Source: Terrimonas pollutisoli | GTDB lineage: Bacteria > Bacteroidota > Bacteroidia > Chitinophagales > Chitinophagaceae | Assembly: GCF_029360765.1 (NCBI RefSeq) | Contig: NZ_JARKNA010000016.1 | Span: 1 to 64,000 of the forward strand | DNA: 64,000 nt | Direction of reading: 5' to 3' | In this document: one piece after another, positions 26,465 through 35,039 of the stretch | Numbering within the stretch: position 1 is the stretch's first letter | How the letters are laid out: every line of letters starts with the position of its first letter | The notes under the pieces: model-generated | The model's database searches: none | Told to the model about the DNA's origin: nothing | Seen by the model: the letters and a program-made list of their open reading frames with translations, nothing else | Made by a program: the position numbers and the translations under genes

Positions 26465-26659
26465 TTAGTTCCCGAATAAAAAGGACGGATAGGACTGGTG
26501 AATTTTTTCCCTTATTGAGCATCTATTGCGGTCAGATTTGACAATATCACCCAGCCGTATACCGTCCACGATAATGAAAACTGTTTTATTTGTTTTCGGT
26601 TGTGCGAATAACGAAACGGAAACAAGTAGCAAACAGCAGGGTAAAATACAGCGAAGCAT
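26465..26659 (-). pseudogene. Remnant of an alkaline-phosphatase superfamily gene (N-terminal fragment)
   Basis: The 64-residue frame begins with a good signal peptide (LPCCLLLVSVSLFAQ) and then NKTVFIIVDGI, the start of secreted alkaline phosphatase/phosphodiesterase proteins, in which the metal-binding Asp follows FIIV. After GDIVKS the similarity moves to another frame (TAIDAQ, resembling TPNIDA in relatives) and meets a stop. The remaining 400-500 residues of the family are missing. This is best read as a decayed 5' end left by deletion. A short secreted peptide is a less likely reading. Confidence 0.55.
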
Positions 26660-26769
26660 AATTTGTTTTTAGGGAAAGTAGTAAGATATTGACCTAACAA
26701 ATTGTTAACTCATCTCCTGAATATTCAACAAAAGATAACTTTACGATAAAATCGAAAGAGTCATTTCCT

Positions 26770-27282
26770 ATGAAACTGTTTTTATTGAGCTGTTTATTTT
26801 TCCTGGCTTCCCCGGAGATAAATAATAAAGAAGCCACTGATCAGGCCGGAACCGTCATAAAAATTGTGGATGGCGATACATTTGATCTGCTGACAGCAGA
26901 TCAGGCAACATTGAGGGTGAGAATGTATGGAATCGACTGTCCTGAAAAGAAACAGGATTTTTATCAGTCTGCAAAAAATGCCTTGGCCGCTTATATTTTT
27001 AAAAAGAACGTTCAATTAAAAATAACCGGGCATGATCGTAACAGGCGAACAATTGCAATGGTTTATTGCAACGGTCAAAATATTAACCTGGCGATGATTA
27101 AAAATGGGTTTGCCTGGCATTTTTCAAAATACTCCTCCGATATCAATTTTGCACAGGCAGAAAGCCAGGCAAGAAAAGCTAAAGCAGGACTTTGGAAAAA
27201 GCCGGGCCCCATCGCTCCCTGGGAGTTTAGAAAACAGCGACAACAGGTTAGTCAAAACCTATTCAGCGATCCTTGGATGTGA
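26770..27282 (+). CDS. Thermonuclease (SNase-like) family protein, secreted
   Basis: A 170-residue staphylococcal-nuclease-like protein with an N-terminal signal peptide (KLFLLSCLFFLASP). The OB-fold core has VIKIVDGDTFDL near residue 30, and the catalytic residues are present: Arg in LRVRMYGIDCPE, Glu in that same CPE, and Arg in HDRNRRTIAMVY near 85. A C-terminal LAMIKNGFAWHFSKYS helix completes the fold. It would cleave DNA or RNA with Ca2+ in the periplasm or outside the cell. Its 3' end overlaps the convergent beta-barrel gene by 24 bases. Confidence 0.92.
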   Translation: MKLFLLSCLFFLASPEINNKEATDQAGTVIKIVDGDTFDLLTADQATLRVRMYGIDCPEKKQDFYQSAKNALAAYIFKKNVQLKITGHDRNRRTIAMVYCNGQNINLAMIKNGFAWHFSKYSSDINFAQAESQARKAKAGLWKKPGPIAPWEFRKQRQQVSQNLFSDPWM

Positions 27283-28800
27283 CCACGATCCTCTTAGCCG
27301 TATTCCTAATTCAAGCCCGATATACCAGGATTTTTTTCGATCGGCAAAAGGGGTATAATTAGTTCCATTGACCGGCAACTGGTATGTTTGATGCGGATAG
27401 CCAGATAAATCTTTACGATAGACGGCTGCCACCCGTAATGATTTGGATTCGTAAAAATAAAGTTCACCAACAGCACGATGGATAATATTTGAACCACCTC
27501 CCGAAACTGACTGCTTGTAAATAGACGTCGTGGCTTTTTCCCACAGATTGTATTTGTGATCAAATACTAATCCCGGTGAATAACCTGCGCCAAGAGAAAT
27601 CGAAAAGTTGGAAGCATTGATGATCCGTCTTTCAAATACAATGGGCATTTCCGCATATTTATACGAGGTGATAAAAATGCTTACTTCGCCGCCGGGGGAA
27701 ACCCAAAAATTCTGATTTGTTTTTTCATAGAAGCTTCCGAAACGGGGTTTCAAGGTAAGCCTGTTAGCGCCTTTTTTGTCGATGTTAAAATGAAATGATA
27801 GTCCTGCGTGGAAAGCACGGGTGCTAAAATAATTGTCCTTGGCCGGATTGTTATCCATCAACGGGTCAGCTAGCAAACTAACATTGATGCCATAATCAAT
27901 GAAATGATTTTTCTTTTGTTTTTTTATGGTATCTGCAAGGGTTGGGTCGGCAATTGTTTCGACAGGCTGTTTAAGTTTTGCTTCTGCATCCAGTAATGCT
28001 TTTTCAGCTGCTGCTATTCTTGCTTTTTCTTCCAGCACACAGCGATTATCTTCTTTACCCCATTCCACCATACTAAAATAACGGCAATCATTTTTTCCGA
28101 GAATGTAGAGAGCATTGGCAATATCCTGCATATTAATTGCCCGCACTACTGTTTTGCCCAGGGTAGATTCGGTTAATATACCCGCCATAAACCCATCGCT
28201 GTTTATCAAAGGCATACCTTTAGCAACACCGGCATCGCGGGGAACCTTTAGGGTTATAACTCCGGTTTTTCCCTGTTTTATTACTGCAATCTTTGTGTCG
28301 TGTACCGACCAGATTTTATCGCTCAACCATTTATCCCGGAAAGTGGAGAGTTTGCCTTTTTTATAGGTCAGTGAATGATAATAATTCCTTTGCCATTGAC
28401 TTGTTGCAGGTCTCGCAGATTCATAAAGCACCAACGCAAATGCACCGATACGTACTTCACTCAATTTGACGGCTTTTGTTCTGTAAGTGCCATTATAAAA
28501 TTTTACTTTCTTGATAACCGGTGCGATCCTTTCGGCATAGTCTTGTTTTTCAGTAATGACACGACGTACGGCGATAAAATAAATATTGGATGAATCCTCA
28601 CCTGTTATGATGCCGTAGTCGCTTAAGCCGATTTCAACAATGTTGTTTAAATAACTACGGGTGTAGGCCGGGTTGGATTGTGCCATCGCTTTGGTCAAAA
28701 ACAGGAGACCAAAAAATGTGGTGATAATAAAGTGGCGTAAGGATAGATTACGACCTTGGGCGCCGCCGATAAAGGCCAGCAGGGTGGAAGGAATTTTCAT
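27259..28800 (-). CDS. Degenerate trypsin-like domain fused to an outer-membrane beta-barrel
   Basis: A 513-residue exported protein with a signal peptide (ITTFFGLLFLTKAMAQ, about residues 26-41). Residues about 45-235 follow the order of a trypsin/HtrA-like domain, but the catalytic positions look replaced: VRRVIT where a His-Val is expected, GAFALVLYE for the usual DLAVL, and AKGMPLINSDGFMAGIL for GNSGGPL-N-G-V-GI. A short helical linker (about 255-285, EEKARIAAAEKALLDAEAK) leads to alternating hydrophobic strands ending YIGLELGIRLRG, typical of an outer-membrane barrel. The function is unknown; the protease resemblance is read by eye. The 3' end overlaps the thermonuclease gene. Confidence 0.65.
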   Translation of the reverse strand: MKIPSTLLAFIGGAQGRNLSLRHFIITTFFGLLFLTKAMAQSNPAYTRSYLNNIVEIGLSDYGIITGEDSSNIYFIAVRRVITEKQDYAERIAPVIKKVKFYNGTYRTKAVKLSEVRIGAFALVLYESARPATSQWQRNYYHSLTYKKGKLSTFRDKWLSDKIWSVHDTKIAVIKQGKTGVITLKVPRDAGVAKGMPLINSDGFMAGILTESTLGKTVVRAINMQDIANALYILGKNDCRYFSMVEWGKEDNRCVLEEKARIAAAEKALLDAEAKLKQPVETIADPTLADTIKKQKKNHFIDYGINVSLLADPLMDNNPAKDNYFSTRAFHAGLSFHFNIDKKGANRLTLKPRFGSFYEKTNQNFWVSPGGEVSIFITSYKYAEMPIVFERRIINASNFSISLGAGYSPGLVFDHKYNLWEKATTSIYKQSVSGGGSNIIHRAVGELYFYESKSLRVAAVYRKDLSGYPHQTYQLPVNGTNYTPFADRKKSWYIGLELGIRLRGSWSHPRIAE

Positions 28801-28962
28801 CGCTTTGGTTTTTCATATTAGGATTGTAGCTTATGTATTAACTCCGTTTTTGTCAAATTATTGTCCACATTGCTTTTCGGCGGATATTTTTGAAAAGGAA
28901 AAAATTAAATATGCTTTGCTTTGCCAACGCCCTGAATGGACAAAAGACAGAAATACGAATAA

Positions 28963-29604
28963 TCAGGCTTTTGCAGCCGGCTTTTGTTTGGGTTTGACAG
29001 GTACCGGTGCATTATCCTTCCACTCCCATAGGTGTTTGCAGGCAAAAGTCCGGTAGGGAGACCATTTTTGGGAGATGCGGAGCAGATCTTCCTTGAATTT
29101 CTTTTTATCCTCACGGTCAAGTTTATATAGCTTGATCATCGCATTTTGAATGCCAAGGTCATCGATAGCAAATACGTCTTCACGGCCAAGGGCAAACATC
29201 AGCAGCATTTCAACGGTCCATCGTCCTACGCCTTTTATTTGGGTGAGGTAAACAATTACTTCCTCGTTATCCATTTTATGCAGTTTCTTATGATCCATGC
29301 CAAAATCAATTTCAAACTGCGCCACGTTTTTTACATAACTCACTTTGGCGTTGGATAAGCCAATAGCCCGCAAGGTTTCGAAGGGAGTATCAAGTATTTG
29401 TTGCGGAGTAGGCTCTTTGCCAGCATATAAAGCGAGAAAGCGATTGTGAATGACCGTCGCTACCTTGGTAGATAATTGCTGGCTCATGATAGAGGCGCAC
29501 AGATAAGTGCAGATATTTTTTCTTTTTCTCAACTCATAGGTTTTTCCGCTTTCGATCAGCTTCTTCAATTTCTTATCCCTGGAAAGATGTGCGACGTAGT
29601 GCAT
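28963..29604 (-). CDS. DNA-3-methyladenine glycosylase 2 family (AlkA-like)
   Basis: A 213-residue HhH-GPD base-excision glycosylase. The helix-hairpin-helix is IKGVGRWTVEMLLMFALGR near residue 123, followed by the catalytic Asp in VFAIDDLGIQNA near 146. Upstream, ASIMSQQLSTKVATVIHNRF is the conserved helix of the AlkA/MPG2 group. The C-terminus is lysine- and proline-rich (APVPVKPKQKPAAKA). It removes alkylated purines from DNA. A second AlkA-like gene lies at the right edge of the window. Confidence 0.92.
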   Translation of the reverse strand: MHYVAHLSRDKKLKKLIESGKTYELRKRKNICTYLCASIMSQQLSTKVATVIHNRFLALYAGKEPTPQQILDTPFETLRAIGLSNAKVSYVKNVAQFEIDFGMDHKKLHKMDNEEVIVYLTQIKGVGRWTVEMLLMFALGREDVFAIDDLGIQNAMIKLYKLDREDKKKFKEDLLRISQKWSPYRTFACKHLWEWKDNAPVPVKPKQKPAAKA

Positions 29605-29666
29605 GACTTGTTTTTATTGATTGAGAGAATCGATTTTTTTGGGGAATAAATATAGAATTTTGTCGC

Positions 29667-30347
29667 ATGCTGCGGCAACCAGTTATCACAAAAGACGGTT
29701 CTCATACCGTTTCAGTCCCGGAAATGAATGTCACTTATCATTCCCTGCATGGCGCTATACAGGAATCCCTGCATGTATTTATTGAAGCCGGGCTCAAATC
29801 CTGGTTATTAAATTCTAATCACGGTGACATTCACATTTTCGAAATGGGCTTTGGCACGGGACTCAATGCGTTGCTGACATATATTGAAGCAGAAAAGCTG
29901 AATATGCATGTCAATTATACGGCTGTTGAATTGTTTCCTTTGCAACACGAGGAAATAGCTGCGTTGAATTATTGTGATCAGTTAAAAAGGCCGGACTTGC
30001 CTGCCATTTTTGAACGTTTACACAATTGTGAATGGAATCAGGAAGTCGATATTTCTTCTTTTTTCAAATTGCAAAAAGTAAAAACCAACCTGGCCAACTT
30101 TTCATCCAGCCAACGGTTCAACGTTATTTACTTTGACGCATTTGCGCCAACTGCGCAGCCAGAACTTTGGACAAAGGAAATATTTCAAAAACTTATTTCT
30201 ATGCTGTATCCAGGGGGATTGCTGACTACCTACTGCAGTAAAGGGGAAGTTCGCCGGGCTATGCAGGCTGCAGGGTTTATGGTTGAAAAAATTCCCGGAC
30301 CTCCCGGCAAAAGAGAAATGGTGAGGGCAAAAAAGAACCACGATTAA
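29667..30347 (+). CDS. mnmD: tRNA 5-methylaminomethyl-2-thiouridine methyltransferase MnmD
   Basis: A 226-residue stand-alone version of the N-terminal methyltransferase domain of E. coli MnmC. The SAM site is IFEMGFGTGLNALLTYIE near residue 52, and the catalytic/substrate segment is VIYFDAFAPTAQPELW near 152, then LLTTYCSKGEVRRAM and PGPPGKREMVRA. It performs the last methylation of mnm5s2U at the wobble position of tRNAs for Lys, Glu and Gln. It lacks the FAD domain, as usual in Bacteroidota. It converges on cysS. Confidence 0.93.
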   Translation: MLRQPVITKDGSHTVSVPEMNVTYHSLHGAIQESLHVFIEAGLKSWLLNSNHGDIHIFEMGFGTGLNALLTYIEAEKLNMHVNYTAVELFPLQHEEIAALNYCDQLKRPDLPAIFERLHNCEWNQEVDISSFFKLQKVKTNLANFSSSQRFNVIYFDAFAPTAQPELWTKEIFQKLISMLYPGGLLTTYCSKGEVRRAMQAAGFMVEKIPGPPGKREMVRAKKNHD

Positions 30348-30420
30348 ATTGATTTAGATGGATTAGGAGGAGTTTAATAATTACCTCAAAATCCCTTTCA
30401 ATCCTACAAATCGTGGTTCT
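30334..30420. repeat. 12-bp inverted repeat between convergent mnmD and cysS
   Basis: AGAACCACGATT (30334-30345) and AATCGTGGTTCT (30409-30420) are perfect inverted copies 63 bases apart. They bracket the end of mnmD and the end of cysS. A hairpin here could stop transcription from both sides. Confidence 0.5.
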
Positions 30421-30421
30421 G

Positions 30422-31924
30422 TTAATCTATACTCCAGCTCATTTCACCACCCTTCTCATCTTTCAATGAAATGCCTAATTGGGCCAGTTGATTTCTTATC
30501 TTATCGGATGTAACGAAATCTTTTTTTCCTTTTGCTTCTTTGCGAATATCGATGAGTAATTGCATCAGCCCCTGCAGTTTTTTATTATCTGCTTCGGCAA
30601 TGCTTTTTAACCCAAGAATGTCTTCGATATAAATTTTGAATTGTTGCTGTAATAGTTCGAACGTCTTTTTTGACAGGGAATCAACAGGAATGATTTTATC
30701 CTTCATCGAGTTGATCACCGGTACGAGTTCAAACATGTTAGCCAAAACACGGGCCGTGCTGAAGTCGTCATTCATGAAATCGTCAAACTCACCTATAAGC
30801 TTGACCACACGGGCATCGAGTTCGGGATCACTGCCTGTATCTTTTAGTTCGTATCCGGCATCTCTCAATTTTCCTAAATTTTCATACGCTTCCCAGAGTC
30901 TCTTTAATCCCTTTTCGGCTGCCTGCAACGCGTCGTTGCTAAAATCCAATGTACTCCGGTAATGCGTTTGCAGGATAAAAAATCGTATTACCATTGGATG
31001 GTAAGCTTTTTCCAGTATTGGGTGGCTACCACTAAACATCTCTGTTAGCATGATCTGGTTATTATAACTCTTGCCCATCTTCTTACCGTTGATGGTGATC
31101 ATATTGTTATGTATCCAATAGCGAACAGGCGCCTGGTGATTGCAAATGGTACTTTGGGCAATTTCACTTTCATGATGCGGGAATAAAAGGTCCATACCGC
31201 CGCCATGAATGTCAAACTGTGATCCCAGGTATTTTGTGGCCATCGCGGAGCATTCGATATGCCAGCCCGGGAAGCCCACACCCCAGGGACTTTGCCAACG
31301 CATAATATGCTCAGGTGCGGCATTTTTCCATAGGGCAAAATCAGCTTTATCCCTTTTTTCTTCCTGGCCTTCCAGGTCACGGGTGGTTTCTAAGAGATCG
31401 TCAATAACACGACCGCTTAACTTACCGTAGTCATGCGAAGCAGCATATTTTTTTACATCAAAATAAACAGAGCCATTCACTACATAACCATAACCGGCTT
31501 TGATGATCGTTTCGATCATGCCAATTTGTTCAACGATATGCCCGGTGGCTGTGGGCTCAATCGAAGGAGGCAATGTATTAAACTGCTGCATCGCCCAATG
31601 AAACAGGTTGGTGTATTTCTGCACCAGCTCCATTGGTTCCAGCTTCTCCAGCACGGCCTTTTTAGAAATTTTATCTTCTGCTTCTCTTCCTTCTTCCTCA
31701 AAGTGACCGGCATCTGTAATATTCCTGACGTATCGAACTTTATAACCTAAATATCCGAGGTAACGATTGATCACATCAAAAGTTATGTAGGGCCTGGCAT
31801 GACCCAAATGACTTTCGCCACTTACTGTTGGTCCGCACACATACAATCCCACATGCCCCGGTGTGATGGGAGTAAAAACTTCTTTAGTTCTCGACAACGA
31901 ATTATAGACTTTCAGTTCACTCAT
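30422..31924 (-). CDS. cysS: Cysteine--tRNA ligase
   Basis: A 500-residue class I aminoacyl-tRNA synthetase. Zinc-site Cys and His residues appear in CGPTV near 30, in GWHIECSAMA near 215 and in HHESEIAQS near 240. The HIGH signature reads HLGH in SHLGHARPYITFDV and the KMSKS loop reads KKMGKSYNN near 284. The anticodon-binding helical domain fills the C-terminus. Length is normal. It charges tRNA-Cys and is essential. A consensus -7 element lies about 43 nt upstream. Confidence 0.97.
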   Translation of the reverse strand: MSELKVYNSLSRTKEVFTPITPGHVGLYVCGPTVSGESHLGHARPYITFDVINRYLGYLGYKVRYVRNITDAGHFEEEGREAEDKISKKAVLEKLEPMELVQKYTNLFHWAMQQFNTLPPSIEPTATGHIVEQIGMIETIIKAGYGYVVNGSVYFDVKKYAASHDYGKLSGRVIDDLLETTRDLEGQEEKRDKADFALWKNAAPEHIMRWQSPWGVGFPGWHIECSAMATKYLGSQFDIHGGGMDLLFPHHESEIAQSTICNHQAPVRYWIHNNMITINGKKMGKSYNNQIMLTEMFSGSHPILEKAYHPMVIRFFILQTHYRSTLDFSNDALQAAEKGLKRLWEAYENLGKLRDAGYELKDTGSDPELDARVVKLIGEFDDFMNDDFSTARVLANMFELVPVINSMKDKIIPVDSLSKKTFELLQQQFKIYIEDILGLKSIAEADNKKLQGLMQLLIDIRKEAKGKKDFVTSDKIRNQLAQLGISLKDEKGGEMSWSID

Positions 31925-31966
31925 AAATTTTGACTTTCAACGCCTGTTTCTTGCAAAAAATTGATG

Positions 31967-31974
31967 CAAAAGTA
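31967..31974 (-). promoter_or_regulatory. Candidate -7 element for cysS
   Basis: The minus strand reads TACTTTTG, an exact TAnnTTTG match, with 42 nt between it and the cysS ATG. The -33 element is not clear. Confidence 0.5.
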
Positions 31975-32008
31975 ATGGTAATTATCCTCCGATATTGAAC
32001 CGGAGTTG

Positions 32009-33136
32009 CTAGCGGCCGATCGTTTTAAGCTCCATATCCGAAACCAGCATATAATGGTCTGAATAGTTTTTTACAATACGTTTAAATTGTGCAACCCGAA
32101 AACGCCGGTCGGCAAAAATATAATCAATCCTTAGCGTAGGCGAAATGGCTGAAAAAGTGCGGCCGATTCCAAATCCCTTTCTTAAGAAGGCGTCCTGCAT
32201 ATTACCCTTTATTTTAAAATAGGTATAAGAGTTCGGGATATCATTCAGATCGCCACAAAAGATGGTGGGATATGGGCTGTCGCCCAACACCTGGTTGATG
32301 ATGTCGGTTTGTATTTTCCGGTTGATGACTCCAGTTTTTAGTTTTGAGAAAATTGTTTTTGACTTGGGGCTAATACCTTCTTCTCCCTCTTTGATGTTCT
32401 CAATGGTTTCATAATCGCTTTTTCTAAGTTGAACAGATTGCAGGTGCGTGGTATAAACGCGGATAATCCGATTTTTTAACCGAATATCGGCATACACCAA
32501 ATTCTCAGGCATGGAGGGTCGCGGATAGCGGATCAAGCCACTATCAATAATCGGGAAGCGGGAAAAAATAGCATTACCGGTAAATTTTTTATCGCCATCA
32601 GCTTCATACGAATAACAGAAATAAGGATAGTGGAGACTGTCACGCATGAAGTCAATATTATGATACCAGTCTTCATCATACGAATGAAAAAACTCCTGCA
32701 GGCAAATGATGTCAGCATCTTGTTGCTTTATTTGCTCCAACATTTTTAACCTGGTTTGGCTACCCTTGTTATTATTTTTTCTCATTTCAATAAACCGGGC
32801 CACATTCCAGGTAGCTATGCGGATGGTTTGCAGTTTTTTTTCAGCCTTGAAGCTTCGTGGAAAATGAAAAGAAAAAAAAGCAGTTATATTTTTTAATCCC
32901 AACAGCAGCGCTATCCCGGAAATAAGGGCATATCTTTTTTTTATAAAAAGCCACCAAATCAAAAAGCCAACTACCGCCAGTAACAAAAAAGGAAATCCTA
33001 TTCCCAAAAGAGAAACAAACCACCAATTTTGAGGATTGATATAAGGATTTAAACAGGCCAGTAAAAACAAGAAAACAATCCCGCAATTAAGCAAAATCAG
33101 GAATCGTTTGGAGTAAATCCGCAACTTGTTGGCCAT
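32009..33136 (-). CDS. Endonuclease/exonuclease/phosphatase family membrane protein
   Basis: A 375-residue protein with about three transmembrane helices in the first 100 residues, then an EEP (DNase I-like) domain. Catalytic landmarks are IATWNVARF near 108, IICLQEF near 145, the FCGDLNDIP motif near 293 and the terminal YSDHYMLVSDMEL. The domain probably faces the periplasm. Relatives cleave phosphodiesters in nucleic acids, lipids or phosphoinositides; the substrate here is unknown. The minus strand upstream reads TAATTTG, one base short of consensus, 5 nt before the ATG, so a leaderless message is plausible. Confidence 0.88.
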   Translation of the reverse strand: MANKLRIYSKRFLILLNCGIVFLFLLACLNPYINPQNWWFVSLLGIGFPFLLLAVVGFLIWWLFIKKRYALISGIALLLGLKNITAFFSFHFPRSFKAEKKLQTIRIATWNVARFIEMRKNNNKGSQTRLKMLEQIKQQDADIICLQEFFHSYDEDWYHNIDFMRDSLHYPYFCYSYEADGDKKFTGNAIFSRFPIIDSGLIRYPRPSMPENLVYADIRLKNRIIRVYTTHLQSVQLRKSDYETIENIKEGEEGISPKSKTIFSKLKTGVINRKIQTDIINQVLGDSPYPTIFCGDLNDIPNSYTYFKIKGNMQDAFLRKGFGIGRTFSAISPTLRIDYIFADRRFRVAQFKRIVKNYSDHYMLVSDMELKTIGR

Positions 33137-33172
33137 TGTTGCAAATTACAAAAAAAGGGAGGGAAGATAAAG

Positions 33173-33231
33173 AGGTTCAAAGTTTGAAAACCATAAGCAG
33201 CCAGCCTTAAACCTATTAAACTTTTGAACCT
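33173..33231. repeat. Palindromic 9-bp-unit repeat element, copy 1
   Basis: AGGTTCAAA (33173-33181) pairs with TTTGAACCT (33223-33231). The right arm is made of units like CCTTAAAC, CTATTAAAC and TTTTGAAC. The same type of arm occurs at 41341-41370. Confidence 0.6.
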
Positions 33232-33234
33232 GCG

Positions 33235-34161
33235 CTATTCCTGGCTGGCCCTTCTTAAAATATCTTTTTCTTCTTCGGTTAGGGTATTATATCCTTTGAG
33301 GTTGATCTTATCCAAAATTTCATTGACCCTTTGCTCAGTGATATTGGGTGTTTTTTTATAAGGCTGCTTGTCTGATTTATAAAACAGCTCTTGCTTGATG
33401 TTTTTTCCCTTTTTGGGTTTATCAGGATTGAAAAGATTACCAAACCAATCAAAGAAATTATTCATCCATTCGCTCCAGTCATAGCCACGACGGAAAGAAA
33501 CAATGAATAAAAACCCTGTCAAAGCACCCATCAGGTGAGCGATATGCCCGCCCGGGTTACTAAGCGGGATACCGGCTAGGTCAATGATGAGATAAATAAC
33601 CATTAACACCCAAATAGGAATGCCGCCGAAGAGCATAGGAAAGATCCGGTAGCCTGGCGAAATAGTGGTTACGCCTGCCGCAATAGCCATGACACCCGCA
33701 GATGCACCCAAGGCCTGAACCACCGGAAGTGATTGCTTCAAGCCAGGTAAAAAATTATACGCTAAAATAAATGCCAAAGCGCCACCCAAAGCCCCATAGA
33801 TATAAAGTGGGATGATCTTACGGTTGCCGGTAAGATCAAGAAAAATATAACCAAAAACCCAAAGCCATAGCATGTTCCCAAGCAGATGCCAAACACTGTC
33901 GTGGGTAAACATGTGGGTAAGGATGGTCCAGGGTTTGGCGGCTATTTTACTGAAGTCAGCAGGCAATGCGAACTGGCTTAAAATTTTTGTTTCATAAAAA
34001 TGGCGGGCTTCGGCTGCATTTTCATAGCGCAGGTGAAAGACAGCGTATAAAAAGGCAAGAACAACAAAGATGATCATGTTGATCGCAATTAAGAGGATCA
34101 ACGCATTATTTGCCTGCGCCAGTGATAATCGTTTTCGGTGCTGTCGTTCGTGGTACGCCAT
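33235..34161 (-). CDS. Rhomboid family intramembrane serine protease
   Basis: A protein of about 308 residues with seven hydrophobic helices. The catalytic dyad is visible: Ser in ALGASAGVMAIAAG and His in GGHIAHLMGALTGF, with the oxyanion-side HLLGNMLWLWVFG near the middle. The hydrophilic C-terminal tail (NPDKPKKGKNIKQELF onward) is cytosolic. I start at the ATG at 34161 (MAYHERQ) because a consensus -7 element TACTTTTG lies 10 nt upstream; the longer frame to 34194 would start inside that promoter. It cleaves membrane proteins within the bilayer; the substrate is unknown. It follows another rhomboid gene. Confidence 0.92.
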   Translation of the reverse strand: MAYHERQHRKRLSLAQANNALILLIAINMIIFVVLAFLYAVFHLRYENAAEARHFYETKILSQFALPADFSKIAAKPWTILTHMFTHDSVWHLLGNMLWLWVFGYIFLDLTGNRKIIPLYIYGALGGALAFILAYNFLPGLKQSLPVVQALGASAGVMAIAAGVTTISPGYRIFPMLFGGIPIWVLMVIYLIIDLAGIPLSNPGGHIAHLMGALTGFLFIVSFRRGYDWSEWMNNFFDWFGNLFNPDKPKKGKNIKQELFYKSDKQPYKKTPNITEQRVNEILDKINLKGYNTLTEEEKDILRRASQE

Positions 34162-34171
34162 AGTGTCAATG

Positions 34172-34179
34172 CAAAAGTA
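34172..34179 (-). promoter_or_regulatory. Candidate -7 element for the first rhomboid gene
   Basis: The minus strand reads TACTTTTG, an exact match, with 10 nt between it and the ATG at 34161, implying a leader of only a few nucleotides. Confidence 0.5.
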
Positions 34180-34251
34180 AACCAGGATGTTCAAAACAGG
34201 AAGATAATGACATGCAGAAATTATCGTTTGTCACCTGTTTAAAACCCTTTA

Positions 34252-34989
34252 TCAATACAACGTTTTGCGGTTGGTTTTGTTCCAGATGTAAACGATTATA
34301 AAACCCGTTATAGCTCCGCCTAAATGGGCGAAATGAGCAATGTTATCACCCTGCAGGGGATTAATACCGCCAAAAAGATCTAATAATACCAAACCCAAAA
34401 TGGCCCATTTGGCCTTTACCGGAATTGGGATAAACATGAGGTATAGTTCAGTATTGGGAAACAAATAGGCAAAGCCCACCATTACTCCCATTACGGCGCC
34501 TGAAGCGCCAACAGCCGACGCAAAAAATCCACTTACTTTAGGCATGAGAGCATTGTAAGCTTGTTGATCCTGGTTCACATAAGCAGTTTCAAGCTGTTGA
34601 ACCAAAGCAGGATCAAAACGCAGGTGTTGAACTAATAAATGACATAAAGCAGCACCAACACCACAAGACAGGTAAAAGAATAAGAATCGTTTTGAGCCCC
34701 ACACATTCTCCAGGATCTTTCCAAACATCCACAGCGTAAACATATTGAAAAGGATATGAAAGAACATAATGTTGCCAAAGCCATCATAAGTTGCGTGAGC
34801 AAACATATGTGTAGCTATCTGGTATGGCTTGAAGTAAGGTGTATCAATAGGGTATAAAGCAATTTTATTGGTGAGATCAAAATCCTTATGAAAAATCAGT
34901 TGGGCAATCCAAACCAAAATATTAATGATGATAAGGTTTTTGACAATCGGGGGAAAATTGCTGGGTCGTGTAAAACGAAATTGACTCAT
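34252..34989 (-). CDS. Rhomboid family intramembrane serine protease (second copy)
   Basis: A 245-residue integral membrane protein with six to seven helices. The catalytic Ser is in AVGASGAVMGVMVGF and the His in IAHFAHLGGAITGFI. HILFNMFTLWMFGKILE near residue 80 is the rhomboid helix-2 signature. It differs from its neighbour by a 40-residue polar insertion (LRFDPALVQQLETAYVNQDQ) and by lacking a long tail. An exact -7 element ends 4 nt before the ATG, so the transcript is predicted to start at the start codon. Confidence 0.93.
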   Translation of the reverse strand: MSQFRFTRPSNFPPIVKNLIIINILVWIAQLIFHKDFDLTNKIALYPIDTPYFKPYQIATHMFAHATYDGFGNIMFFHILFNMFTLWMFGKILENVWGSKRFLFFYLSCGVGAALCHLLVQHLRFDPALVQQLETAYVNQDQQAYNALMPKVSGFFASAVGASGAVMGVMVGFAYLFPNTELYLMFIPIPVKAKWAILGLVLLDLFGGINPLQGDNIAHFAHLGGAITGFIIVYIWNKTNRKTLY

Positions 34990-34993
34990 AAAA

Positions 34994-35001
34994 CAAAAAT
35001 A
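34994..35001 (-). promoter_or_regulatory. -7 element placing the transcript start at the rhomboid ATG (leaderless)
   Basis: The minus strand reads TATTTTTG, an exact TAnnTTTG match. Only 4 nt separate it from the ATG at 34989, which is the distance expected from this element to +1. Confidence 0.6.
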
Positions 35002-35039
35002 CTTTTTTACTGCTTAAAGGCCGGACAACTAATCTTCTA

